Of a stretch of DNA of 64,000 nt, positions 51,930-61,794 are shown piece by piece. Under the pieces are notes generated by a model. It was not told the DNA's origin. It saw only the letters and a program-made list of their open reading frames with translations, and did no database searches. The position numbers and the translations under genes were made by a program. The first letter of the stretch is position 1. The number at the start of each line of letters is the position of its first letter. The DNA is from Prorocentrum cordatum (taxonomy: Eukaryota > Sar > Dinophyceae > Prorocentrales > Prorocentraceae), in assembly GCA_963575745.1 (NCBI GenBank), contig CAUYUJ010020746.1:5001-69000 (forward strand), given 5' to 3'.

Positions 51930-52086
51930 AGGTCGGGCGCGTCCTCCTACAGGCGGATTTTGGACGAAACGTTACAAACAGTCAAAAAAACGTTGGCAAC
52001 ACAAATATCCAAAAAAGCTCAGAACTCGTGCCCTGACTATTTGTTGACTATGTTCGAAGATTCCTCCCGTGGGGGCACGCCCGACT
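51930..52086. mobile_element. MITE-H copy 1
   Basis: Arms AGGTCGGGCGCGTCCTCCTA then CAGGCGGATTTTGGA, and the inverse GAAGATTCCTCCCGTGGGGG then CACGCCCGACT. About 157 bp with an A-rich middle (CAAAAAAACG, CCAAAAAAGC). Confidence 0.75.
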
Positions 52087-52200
52087 TGCTGCTGCGCCCC
52101 GTCTCTCTCCTCTGGGGCGGGGCCTCCCCCTCCCCCCCCCATCCCCCACCCCTGGGCCTGGACGGGGGGAGGGGCCACGAGGCGTTGGAGATTGCTCCAA

Positions 52201-52371
52201 TCGGGGATGGACAGACCCCCTTTAGTAAAACGTGGTTTAGTGAAAACGACCCGAGGCCCAAACCTGGCGGGCGCATGCCTGGAAAATGACGGCCACGGCG
52301 CCCTCTCGAGAACCGAAAACGGACAATTCACTAATCGACGTGTCACTGTTGGGGGTTCTGTCCACCCCCGA
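52201..52371. mobile_element. MITE-G copy 2 (171 bp)
   Basis: Same TIRs as copy 1. Flanked by a 5-bp duplication TCCAA (52196-52200 and 52372-52376), different from copy 1's TCCTC, which shows independent insertion. Confidence 0.9.
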
Positions 52372-52640
52372 TCCAAGATGGCCCAAGACGGCCCCAAGAG
52401 GGGCCCAATAGGGGCCCAATGCGGCCCCAAGGGAGTCCCAGAGCGGCCCACAAGGGTATTCTTCTGAGTGACTGATCGGCCTCCAGGGAGGGGGACGCTG
52501 ATAAGAGAGACGTCCCATTTTCGAACCGATGGCCTCGAAGAATACGACGGCCCCAAGGGACCCCCAAAAAGTGGAGACGAGAGAGCCCCAAACTTAGCCG
52601 CCGAGGCCTCCAAAAGTAGCCCCGAGAGGGCCCCACGATG
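52372..52640. repeat. Degenerate short tandem repeat (CCAAGANGGCCC words)
   Basis: Starts with CCAAGATGGCCCAAGACGGC and continues with CCCCAAGAGGGGCCCAATAG-like words. Related to 8265-8470. Confidence 0.55.
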
Positions 52641-53191
52641 CCTCCAGTAGGCTCCGGGCGACTGCATGCTGCTACACATCCCTGATCAGGGCAACTCGCT
52701 TGGTGATTGTTTTGAGGATGAGCGGGTGGGGATACGCGAAGCGTCAAGAAATTGGCGAGCCCCGCCTAGTGCATGAGCCCCTGGTTCGGCCAAAACGGTC
52801 TGAGCCCAAACGGCTACAGAGTCGGAGGGCTGGGGGACTAATGGCAACTGTCTCCATACCTTCCTTCAAAAGTGACCCCCTGGCGGGCTCCTGCGCAGAC
52901 TCACCGGGGCGACGACTAAGCCTTCAGGGGCACTAGCGCCCGCGGCGACCTCGCTTCCCATGACCGCTGCATGCTTCTCGCTCATCTGCTGACACAAGAC
53001 ATGCTCTGTCATCTAACAGAAGGTATGGCGACCCCCATCCCAGAATCTGCAGGTTCTCGAAAGGACATAACACTCGACGCAAAACTCGGGGATATACGAC
53101 TGGTGGGCATCAATCATCAATAGGGGTGCGTCTGAACTCCCCTCCTTCTCTGAACGGCGTAGCTTTTCGGTCGGGACTCGGGGATTGGGGT
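52641..53191. other. Spacer, no supported gene
   Basis: Nothing recognised except a weak spliced-leader-like string near 52799-52818, which I do not accept. Confidence 0.35.
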
Positions 53192-53346
53192 TAGGTCGTG
53201 CACGTCCTCCTACAGGCGGATCTTGGAAGAAAGATAAAAATAGTCAGAACATGCACGAAGAGTTCCAAAACAATTGAATGTTCTTCCCCAGGCCATTCTT
53301 GCTGACTGCTCTTAAACATTCTGCCTGTAGGGGGGCAGGTCCGACT
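53192..53346. mobile_element. MITE-H copy 2
   Basis: AGGTCGTGCACGTCCTCCTA then CAGGCGGATCTTGGA, ending CTGCCTGTAGGGGGGCAGGT then CCGACT. The interior has diverged from copies 1, 3 and 4. Confidence 0.72.
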
Positions 53347-53447
53347 TAAGATTGGGGCCGATGATAGGGAAACGAACTCTGTACACCGACGCTTTTCCCG
53401 ACCCTGCGCTGAAATTCGCATAGGAACGCGAATTCAGGTGCATACGG

Positions 53448-53515
53448 GATCCTGGTGTATACATGTTTCGTCGCTTTCCCAGGACATCGGGGAAAAAAGT
53501 ATACACCACACCACC
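53448..53515. repeat. Short hairpin (GGTGTATAC / GTATACACC)
   Basis: Perfect 9-bp inverted pair about 45 bases apart around a GGACATCGGGGAAAA loop. The TATACACC word also appears in the element at 57140, but no wider similarity was seen. Confidence 0.5.
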
Positions 53516-53637
53516 CCATCGTCGTCCCCGACCCTCGAAAAGTCCGGGGATTCAAGAAACAGCCCGCCACTGGTAATGTTGACGTCCCAGTCCCCGAGAT
53601 GAGCCGCACACGATCCTCGCGAGCGGCGCCAACCCTA

Positions 53638-53792
53638 AGTCGGGCCTGTCCCCCTACAGGCGGATTTTGGAGGGAAAATGAAAAATGGTCCACAAATGCG
53701 CCAAAATGGGCAAACAATGCTTAAACAAATCGTCCCACGACTATTGTTTGACTATCTTTGAAGATTCCTCCTGTGGAGGGACAGGCCCGACG
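53638..53792. mobile_element. MITE-H copy 3
   Basis: AGTCGGGCCTGTCCCCCTAC then AGGCGGATTTTGGA; ends GATTCCTCCTGTGGAGGGAC then AGGCCCGACGT. The best preserved arms of the family (about 25 bp). Confidence 0.8.
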
Positions 53793-53886
53793 TAAGGCCA
53801 ACCGCGGAAAGCGCTCGGCCTGCGCCCGAGCCGCTCCGAGGCGCGGGGCCGCGCAGGGGCCGACCGTCCGGGCACTCCTACGGTGA

Positions 53887-54032
53887 AGTCGGGCGTGTTC
53901 CCCATGTTCGACGAAAACTTTAAAAAAAAAAAAAAACTCCAAAAATGCTCCAAAATGGGCAAGAATACTCGAAGAATAGTCCCCAGACTATGTTTTGACT
54001 ATGTTTGAAGATTCTCCCTGCAGAAAGACAGG
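53887..54032. mobile_element. MITE-H copy 4
   Basis: Starts AGTCGGGCGTGTTCCCCATG, and has an A14 run then GGGCAAGAATACTCGAAGAA and GACTATGTTTTGACTATGTT as in copies 1 and 3. Ends AAAGACAGGCCCGACA. Confidence 0.72.
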
Positions 54033-54120
54033 CCCGACAGAATCCGATGGGCATACCACGACACGTTCTTGGAACCCACAAGTGTTCTCAGGCCAAAAAC
54101 AATGTTGTGAGCGCTTTTTT

Positions 54121-54350
54121 TTTCATTCGGCGTTCCGACATTGGGCGGAAAGTGGGGGGGCGGGGGGGGGGGGCGGTCTGGCTCTGGACCTCTGCTCAGT
54201 GCGTCTGTTTGCAGCAGTGCGTCCATCATGGGGGAGGCTCCACCTTTTCGAAACAATCGCCAACAACAGCCAAGATCTACCTCAGGGGGGAAGGGGGGGG
54301 GCGAGGGCCCGCGCCGATCGGCAAAACAACGGGTAAAAACACGATCACGC
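54121..54350 (+). repeat. Dispersed repeat R1, copy 3
   Basis: CATTCGGCGTTCCGACATTG, GGCGGAAAG, CTGGCTCTGGACCTCTGCTC and GCAGCAGTGCGTCCATCATG, continuing through CAACAGCCAAGATCTACC to GCCGATCGGCAAAACAACGG and ACGATCAC, as in copy 2. Confidence 0.72.
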
Positions 54351-55348
54351 TTGCTTAGAACATCAACCCGATGTGTCAAAGCAAGACAAGTCTCAGTCAG
54401 AAGAATTCTGAGACCATCTCGTGCAGATCACAAAAAGGTTCTCAGAGCATTCTCTGGCGGGCCTCTCTGGGCAAGCCGGGACGCCTCGCCTCTGCCTGGC
54501 GGAGGGGGGGCACGCGCCCCCGGCCGTAGGCGCCCTCGCTTCCCCAGGCAGGCGAGCACACGTCTGCGCCTTCGAGGTGGTATGGACGGCCCCAGGGCTG
54601 GACCCAAACGCTGTTATTCGTTTTGCTTTCGTTTTGTTGTTCGTTTTGCTCTACCCGTCGTCCTGCACATCCCTGCCAATAACGAAAAACGAAACACAGC
54701 CGAAGTGCAGCAAAACAGCGTCTAGGTCCAGCACTGGACGGCCCCAGAGGTCTGTTTGTCAGCAGCGAGAGCGGACACCGACGCATTCGAATAGCCGACG
54801 GGCCGCGCTGCGCTATATAAGCTGTAGACACACTGGGACACGGGGAACAGAAGAGGGGAGCCGCAGAGGAGGATGCAGGGGGAGGCTTCAGGCGTAGAGT
54901 CTTTCGACGCCATGAGGAAAGCGTAGGCACCCAGAGCTGGTGCGAACAGGCTCCAGAAGCTCTGAACCCCCACAAAAATCTCTTTGGGGGGCATGCTTCG
55001 CTGCCGCCGGCTTCTGCTGGCCTTCCGCCGGCCTCCACTGGCGAATCCGCCCCCGTTTTGCGTCCGCCACCTTCCGCCAAGGATGAGATGTCAACTTCTG
55101 GATCCCTCGGAGACAAGGCCCTGCCGAGGCCCCCCCCAAGAGAGAGACGCCCCTCAACCACGATCCTCATCCCCAGACTGCCACTCTCTCAGATCATGCT
55201 TCGTGTTTTTCGTGGAGGCCTTGGCTGACGCCCCCGCCGAAGAAAAAAGTGCGGGGTTGCAGTGCTTCGTTCCCGGGCGCTTCCACAGACATTTGCCCAT
55301 GGCTTGCTTGCGGTCCTGGCGTTCCTACAAAAGAAAAAACAAAAACAA
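54351..55348. other. Spacer, no supported gene
   Basis: Contains one TTCGTTTTGCTTTCGTTTTG-type imperfect repeat near 54618-54650. Frames of 90-240 codons on both strands show no recognisable domain. Confidence 0.35.
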
Positions 55349-55510
55349 TAAACATAAGCTGTCGGCACTCCGCGCGGATTTCTTGGATCTGCGCTGGATC
55401 CACCTCCCCGGCGCGCGGAGCGAGCCCGGGGAGGCGCCGTAGGCGCCGCCGGGAGGGCCCAGCGCGGATCCAAGAAATCCGCGGGGAGCGCCCAAAGTTT
55501 ATGTTTGTGG
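55349..55510. mobile_element. MITE-A copy 5
   Basis: TAAACATAAGCTGTCGGCAC then TCCGCGCGGATTTCTTGGATC, and inverse GATCCAAGAAATCCGCGGGG then AGCGCCCAAAGTTTATG. The centre GGCGCCGTAGGCGCC is palindromic. Closest to copy 2. Confidence 0.8.
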
Positions 55511-55714
55511 CGTTTTCCGCCGAATGCATCCTCTTCAAACCAAAGCGTCGCCTCCAAGATAATTCTATGGGAGCGGCGCCTTCGCCACATGCAGTCGGAC
55601 CGTCGGACCTGGGCCAGAAAGCAGCCATCGAGAACATGAGACCCTCCATGGGCCAAAACAAACAGAACATCCAAGGACACCCTCCCAAGGACACACAAGA
55701 GCATCTAATCATAG

Positions 55715-55950
55715 AGGCCTCCTAGATAGGGTCCGAGTAGATGAGGTCAGAGGATCGCGCCGCATCGCCGATACATCGGCGGTGCATCGCCGATGCATCG
55801 CGGATGCATCGGCGATACAGTGGCGATGCACCGGCGACGTCGGCGATGCATCGGCGACGTCGACGTGAAGCATCGAGCCGCATCGCCGATGCATCGGCGA
55901 TGCGGCACGATCCTCCGACCCCATCTACTACGACCCCATCTAGGAGGCCT
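55715..55950. mobile_element. 236-bp fold-back element with GCATCGCCGATGC core
   Basis: Termini AGGCCTCCTAGAT and ATCTAGGAGGCCT are perfect inverses, and the arms stay paired for about 60 bases (GTAGATGAGGTCAGAGGATC against its inverse GATCCTCCGACCCCATCTAC). The centre is an array of CGATGCATCGGCGATGCATC-type palindromes, so the whole forms one long hairpin. Confidence 0.85.
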
Positions 55951-56159
55951 TGAAACCAACACGAAGAACACTGGGGCACCCTCCCGGAACCGACCTCGAT
56001 CTCAAACCTCGGCCCGACTGCACCAGTCTGCGGAAACAAGCACACGACAGCACCCCCCTGCGTGCTCCCCGCTCCTCCCCTGGCCCGCCGCTTGCCCTCC
56101 CGCCAAACCGGCGGCTGCACCGCCCTCGGCCGAGCCGAGGGAATCAGAGGACCAGCCCA

Positions 56160-56375
56160 GCCCAGCTCCTCCTTCCTCCTCCTCCTCCTCCTCCTCCTCC
56201 TCCTCCGCCTCCTCCTCCTCCTCCTCCTCCTCCTCCCTCCTCCTCCTCCTCCCTCCTCCCTCCTCCTCCTCCTCCTCCTCCTCTCCTCCTCCCCTCCTCC
56301 CTCCTCCTCCTCCTCCTCCTCCTCCTCCTCCTCCTCCTCCTCCTCCTCCTCCGCCTTCTCCTCCTCCTCCTCCGA
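56160..56375. repeat. TCC microsatellite
   Basis: (TCC)n of about 215 bases with CTCC interruptions. Inverse in sense to the GGA tract at 56480, so the two could pair. Confidence 0.94.
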
Positions 56376-56431
56376 TCAGTACTATCGAAGCCCGGACGAA
56401 GATAAACTCCGGGTGAACATAAGTCGGGAAT

Positions 56432-56486
56432 CTCGGGCGCCGCGGCCTTCCCAGAGCGTCCCTGAACGCTCTGAGAGCGTTCCGTG
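56432..56486 (+). repeat. Dispersed GAACGCTCTGAGAGCGTTC repeat, copy 1
   Basis: TCTCGGGCGCCGCGGCCTTC then CCAGAGCGTCCCTGAACGCT and CTGAGAGCGTTCCGTG. The same sequence occurs at 59158-59224. It contains the dyad GAACGCTCTGAGAGCGTTC. Confidence 0.75.
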
Positions 56487-56830
56487 ACAAGGAGGAGGAG
56501 GGAGGAGGAGGAGGAGGAGGAGGAGGAGGAGAAGGGAGGAGGAGAAGGGGAGGAGGAGGAGGAGGAGGAGGAGGAGAAGGAGGAGAAGGGTGGAGGGTGG
56601 AGGAGGAGGAGGAGGAAGGAGGAGGAAGAAGGCGGAGGAGGAGGGGGAGGAGGAGGAGGAAGAGGAGAGAGGAAAGGGCGGAGCAGTAGAGGATAAGATG
56701 GGAAGAGGAGAGGAAGAGATGGGAGGATACGGCAGATGAGGAAGAGGAGGAGGAGGAGAAGGAAGGAGAGGAGGGGGAGGACGAAGAGGAGATGATGAGG
56801 AGGAGGGCGCGTGAGGAGGGGCAGGGGATG
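56487..56830. repeat. GGA microsatellite
   Basis: About 340 bases of GGA repeat with AAG and GGGT interruptions. Confidence 0.93.
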
Positions 56831-56955
56831 CGTACAGGGAGGGAGCGGACGTGTTTATCGAGCCCCAGTGCTCCCGTTCGAAGGCTCTCCTTAGGGCGCG
56901 GGACGGCCTCGAGCGGGCCAAACTGCCCTCCGCGCGGCGCCCCCGAAAGCGGCCC

Positions 56956-56957
<2 letters not shown>

Positions 56958-57009
<52 letters not shown>

Positions 57010-57035
57010 CGACGGCGACGACGACACCGACGAGG
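56958..57035. repeat. GAC microsatellite
   Basis: (GAC)n with a GGC interruption; encodes poly-Asp or poly-Arg in spurious frames. Confidence 0.92.
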
Positions 57036-57139
57036 ACGTCGACAACGAAGACGGTCATCTTGCGAACACGTGACCAAACCAGCTGTGTTGACCTTCGTGT
57101 GCTTCTTCCTCCCCCCTTGCACCCGCCCACGAAGTCTTA

Positions 57140-57301
57140 GGAGGGCACCATCTATACACCGACACCGATCCTGGCCAGGGTCACCCTGGGCCCAGGATCG
57201 ATGTATACACCCTCCTGCCTCGGGCAGAACGCATATACACCGATCCTGGGCCTAGGATCGGCCTGGCCAGGCTCGGTGTAGGTGTATAGCTGGTGCCCTC
57301 C
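57140..57301. mobile_element. 162-bp TIR element with 7-bp flanking repeat
   Basis: Arms GGAGGGCACCATCTATACAC and the inverse of GGAGGGCACCAGCTATACAC, paired for about 27 bases. Flanked by GAAGTCT on both sides (57131-57137 and 57302-57308), with two extra bases TA at the left. The interior holds GATCCTGG.CCAGGATCG dyads. Confidence 0.78.
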
Positions 57302-57344
57302 GAAGTCTATGAGCCAGAATTGGCCTCGGATCAAGCAGAGCTGA

Positions 57345-57424
57345 ACCGGCTTAAGCGGGATTAAGCGGGATTAAGCCGTATTAAGCGGGATCAAGCGGGA
57401 TGAAGTCGGATTAAGCGGGATTTC
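57345..57424. repeat. GGATTAAGCG 10-bp tandem repeat
   Basis: Seven or eight imperfect copies of GGATTAAGCG (variants CGTATTAAGC, GGATCAAGCG, GGATGAAGTC). Confidence 0.85.
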
Positions 57425-58265
57425 GGGCCAGGGCTGAGTCAGAACTTGACCTCCCAGGAACTGCATCCGAACAAGTCTATAGCCACCCCCCCGTCATCGG
57501 GGGGGCTCCCTTTCCTGGCAGCTCCCTGGAGAAGAACACTCGGCCGCGCATGCTCTGCGTGCGCCCCGCGCCGGCAGGACCCGTCGCGTGAGCCAGCGCG
57601 CCCGCGAGCGAGCTGCGGGGAGGTCGCGGCAGAGAGCGCTGCTCCTCGGCTTTCGGGGGGCCTGCAGGGCGTCGAGGGGTAAACTGGCTGGAGATAGCGA
57701 GCGGGAGCCGTCGTCAACGCAGCTGCGCCTGCGCCAGAGCGAAGGAACTGCGAGGACGTCCTGGACGAGAGAGCCGCTCCTGAGCGCAATCGCGGAGCTC
57801 AGCAGGAAATGTCGGGAAGGAGCCGCTGTGTCCCCAACTTGACAGAATCGCGAGAAGGTCTCAGGCGAGAGCGCCGTTCCTGAGTTTGGGGGACCTCTCT
57901 GGACAGGTGGTGTGGGGAGGTATGGACGCAGGAGTGGTTGCGGGGAGGCACGGAGGCATGGGCCATTCTCAGAGCAGGGTGTGGGGAGGTATGGAGCGGG
58001 AGCCGTTGTCGTCGGAGTTGGGCCTTCACCGACTTGGGCGAAATGCGAGGAAGTCGGGAGCGTGAGCGCCGTCCCTGAGTTCGGGAGCCTCTCTGGCCAG
58101 GGTTTCTCTGAGTAAATTGTGCGGAAGTATTGAGCGGGAGCCGATTTCGTCGTAGCTGGGGCTTCAAAGACGAGGATTGAAGACCAAGACCACGCTCGAG
58201 CGGTAGCGTCGGTTTCAAAGAAAACAGGACGGGAATCGAGGTGAGAGCGCCAGAACCGCTAGATC
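57425..58265. other. Spacer with degenerate direct repeats, no supported gene
   Basis: From 57840 to 58150, pieces such as GTGTGGGGAGGTATGGA, GCGGGAGCCGTTGTCGTCG and GCGAGGAAGTCGGGAGCGTG recur two or three times at 60-120 base spacing. No recognised domain. Confidence 0.45.
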
Positions 58266-58690
58266 AACAACAACTGGAGGAGGAAGAGAAGGAGGAGGAG
58301 GAGGACGACGACGACGACGGCGGCTGCGGCGGCGGCGACGGCGACTGCGACGGCGACAACAACGACTACGAGCAATTACCTCGACGATCACGACGATCCC
58401 GCCGACGACGACGAAGACGGCGAACACAACGAAGACGACGAAGACGACGGCTGAGGCGGAGGCGACGGCGATGGCGGCAACGGCGACGGCGGCGAAGGAA
58501 GCGGCGGCGGCGGTGACGGCGATGGCGGCGGTGACGGCGGCGGAGGCGACGGCGGCAGCGTCGACGAGAACTAGGACGAGAAGGCGAGCGACGAAGACGA
58601 ACACAACGGCCAAGGCAACGACCACGACGACCACGACCACCACAACGACAGAGAGACAAAAACGACGGAAAAAGACGAGGACGAGCTTCC
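58266..58690. repeat. GAC/GGC/ACG triplet microsatellite
   Basis: About 420 bases of degenerate triplet repeat (GACGACGACGGCGGCTGCGG, later ACGACCACGACCACCACAAC). Confidence 0.85.
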
Positions 58691-59157
58691 ATGAAGGAAA
58701 CGGGTCATGAGGAAAGCGGGGCCTGGACCCCGGGGCCCTCCCCCAGGAACAACTCGCCAACCTGGGCGCTCCTTGACGGCCCACGGGGCCCTGTGAAAGC
58801 TCCGCGTGCCCGCACCCGTTCCCATCGAACCCCCCCTGAGATCCGCCGCTGCAGCAAAAACACCAAACATCTAAACAAATGACCACTGGAGCCCCAAGAA
58901 CTTAAGACGAAGCCAAGACAAGGAACAAATCAGGTGAGGATACAAAAGGGGCTCGACCACAAGAAACTTTCCACAATAAACACATACCTGAGACCCCAAG
59001 ACATCCATTGCTTTTTCGTGTGGGCACGTCACGCTTTCCATTGCAAAACCGTCGAACCCAAGAAACCCAGAGCACCCTGGAGGCAAGCAAGGTGTTTCTT
59101 GGCATGGATCTCCACTGTAAAGAGAGAATATCTGAGATCCGGCGGCTCCGGAGGACG
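58691..59157. other. Spacer, no supported gene
   Basis: Mixed composition; short frames without domains. Confidence 0.35.
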
Positions 59158-59224
59158 TCTCGGGCGCCGCGGCCTTCTCAGAGCGTTCCAGAACGCTCTG
59201 AGAGCGTTCTGGAACGGTCTGGAA
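59158..59224 (+). repeat. Dispersed GAACGCTCTGAGAGCGTTC repeat, copy 2
   Basis: Extends copy 1 with GTTCCAGAACGCTCTGAGAG then CGTTCTGGAACGGTCTGGAACG, so the palindrome is longer and better preserved here. Confidence 0.78.
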
Positions 59225-59489
59225 CGTATTCATCATCGTCCTTGCCCCGTCGGAGAACCCCATCTCTCAGCCCATTTCCGGGCCGGATCGATCTGTGATG
59301 TCCCCGCGCCCCGAAACTGGGCGTAAAACACCTGGCGCGGAAAAAGAATCCCAGACCTTCGACGATCAGCGTCTCGTTGTTTTCGACGCACGGGCCCCCG
59401 ACCTCGCGACCACTTCCCCACGACAGATGTTTCACCCCGAATCTTTTTGACGCTCCCGAAGCCTGGTAAGGGCCCCGAGACGGCGAGCG

Positions 59490-59595
59490 TGTTTTTATTC
59501 GGCCTTTCGACGTTGAGCGAAGCAGGGGGGAGGGGGGGGATCTGGCTCCGGACCACTGCTTAGTGCGACTGTTTGCGACGGTTACGGGGCCGAAC
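59490..59595 (+). repeat. Dispersed repeat R1, copy 4 (short)
   Basis: TTTTTATTCGGCCTTTCGAC, a GGGGGG run, CTGGCTCCGGACCACTGCTT and AGTGCGACTGTTTGCGACGG. Ends before the GATCGGC part found in copies 2 and 3. Confidence 0.62.
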
Positions 59596-59719
59596 CCCCC
59601 ACCTGCGCTTTTGAAGTTCTTGGCTTGCTGTTCGGTTTCGTTTTTTTTGTGGTTGGGGCGTTCGTTTTTTTCCCACATCCAAAGTGGGGTTCTTGTTCCC
59701 CACATCCAAAGTGGGGTTC

Positions 59720-60746
59720 TTGTTTTCTCTGGACACCCCGCGCAGGAACAGGAACCCACCATCATCATCATCACTCATTCCTCACTCACTCACTCACTCA
59801 TCATCCCTCACACACACACTCACTCACTCACTCACTCACTCACTCACCAGCACTCACATATGATGATGATGAGTGTGCGCGTGAGCGGGTGTGATGATCA
59901 TCATCATCACCAGTCAGTCAGTCACTCACTCACTCACTCACTCACTCACTCACTCACCTTGGGCCTCGTCTGTGATCGAATTGCGAGGAAGTCTCAAGCG
60001 GGAGCCCCCTCCCTATGGGGCCCGCGGATCATGTTACTAGTCCGAGCGGGCCATCCAATTCCAGTAACTGTCGCCACTTGTTGGGCTCCCGCGCTGCCAG
60101 GACGCCGTTCCCAGGCCAAATGTGTGAGTGAATTGCGAGGAAGTCTCAAGCGGGAGCCCCCTCCCTATGGGGCCCGCGGATCATGTTACTAATCCGAGCG
60201 GGCCATCCAATTCCAGTAACTGTCGCCACTTGTTGGGCTCCCGCGCTGCCAGAACGCCATTCCCAGGCCAAATGTGTGAGTGAATTGCGAGGAATTCTCA
60301 AGCGGGAGCCCCCTCCCTATGGGGCCCGCGGATCATGTTACCAATCCGAGCGGGTCATCCAATTCCTCTAACTCTCGCCACTTCGTGTTCTTCGTGCTCC
60401 CAGAACACCATTCCAGGGCCACATTTTGAATGCCCGGAGCCAGCTGTAGGCCACTTAGTGTTCTTCGTGTTCCCAGAACACCACTCCCAAGCCACTCTCT
60501 GAATGTCCGGAGCCAAAACAGGAGGGCGAGGTCGGGGGCCACGTAGGGAGCGGGGGGAGGACCCGCGCCAGGGCGAGAAGAAATATACGCAGAAGAAACA
60601 GCCAGGACGCCTCACCAACCACGAGGACGACGGTGAGGGCTTTTTCCAGATTCGCCCAGAGGATTCTCATGTGGGGTCCTTCCGTCGGAATAATTTTCTC
60701 TGGACACCCCGCGCAGGAACAGGAACCCACCACCATCATCATCATT

Positions 60747-60801
<55 letters not shown>

Positions 60802-60962
60802 CTCATTCCTCACTCATTCCTCACTCACTCACTCACTCACTCACTCACTCACTCACTCACTCATCATCCCTCACACACACTCTTTCACTCACTCACTCAC
60901 TCACTCACTCACTCACCAGCACTCACATATGATGATGATGAGTGCGCGCGTGAGCGAGTGTG

Positions 60963-60996
<34 letters not shown>

Positions 60997-61560
60997 CCAG
61001 TCAGTCAGTCAGTCAGTCAGTCACTCACTCACTCACTCACTTACTCGCCTTGGGCCTCGTCTGTGATCGAACTGCGAGGAAGTCTCAAGCGGGAGCCCCC
61101 TCCCTATGGGGCCCGCGGATCATGTTACTAATCCGAACGGGTCATCCAATTCCTCTAACTGTCGCCACTTTTGGGCTCTCGCGCTGCCAGAACGCCACTC
61201 CCAGGCCACATGTTGAATGCCCGGAGCCAACTGTAAGCCACTTCGTGTTCTTCGACCTCCCAGAACACCACTCCCGGGCCACATTTTGAATGCCCGGAGC
61301 CAACTGTAGGCCACTTATTCTTCGGGTTCCCAGAACACCACTCCCAGGCCACTTTCTGAATGTCCGGAGCCAAAACAGGAGGGCGAGGTCGGGGGCAACG
61401 TAGGGAGCGGGGGGAGGGCCCGCGCCAGGGCAAGAAATATACGCAGAAGAGACAGCCAGGACGCCTCACCAACCACGAGGACGACGGTGAGGGCTTTTTC
61501 CAGATTCGCCCAGAGGATTCTCATGCGGGGTCCTTCCGTCGGAGTAATTCTTTTTTGGGG
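59720..61560. repeat. Two-copy ~0.98-kb tandem duplication with nested repeats
   Basis: TCTCTGGACACCCCGCGCAG then GAACAGGAACCCACC begins at 59721 and again at 60703. Each copy then has (TCA)n, a (CACT)n tract, CACATATGATGATGATGAGT, CAGTCAGT, CACT again and GGGCCTCGTCTGTGATCGAA. Then come 157-bp repeats (GCGAGGAAGTCTCAAGCGGG; three at 59980, 60137 and 60287 in copy 1, one at 61073 in copy 2), 58-60-bp repeats with GAATGCCCGGAGCCA, and an end block GGAGGGCGAGGTCGGGG through CCAGATTCGCCCAGAGGATT. No genes. Confidence 0.88.
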
Positions 61561-61794
61561 TGGGGGGGGGGGGTTGTCTGAATCGTTTCCGATTCTGTTT
61601 GCGTCGCGGCCCACGTGCGTTGCGTTTCCGTTTGCGTCGCAACCCCGCAGAGTCGTGGCCAAAGGGGAATGGTTTACAACCTGGGGGGGGGGGCGGAAAA
61701 AAGGGAAATATAGTGTTTTTTGTTTTGTTTTCCATTTTTGTTTGCCCGCCCCCCTCCTCCTCCCCCTCTGCCATCTCCCCCAAACTCCCACTTC
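61561..61794. other. Spacer with Gs and T-rich runs
   Basis: Starts the compositional change to lower GC. Contains TTTGCGTCGC repeated twice. No gene. Confidence 0.4.

Noticed and set aside
52799-52818. Possible third spliced-leader relic (TGAGCCCAAACGGCTAC, minus)
   Set aside because: At least four differences and a shifted 3' end; no coding frame follows. Could be chance.
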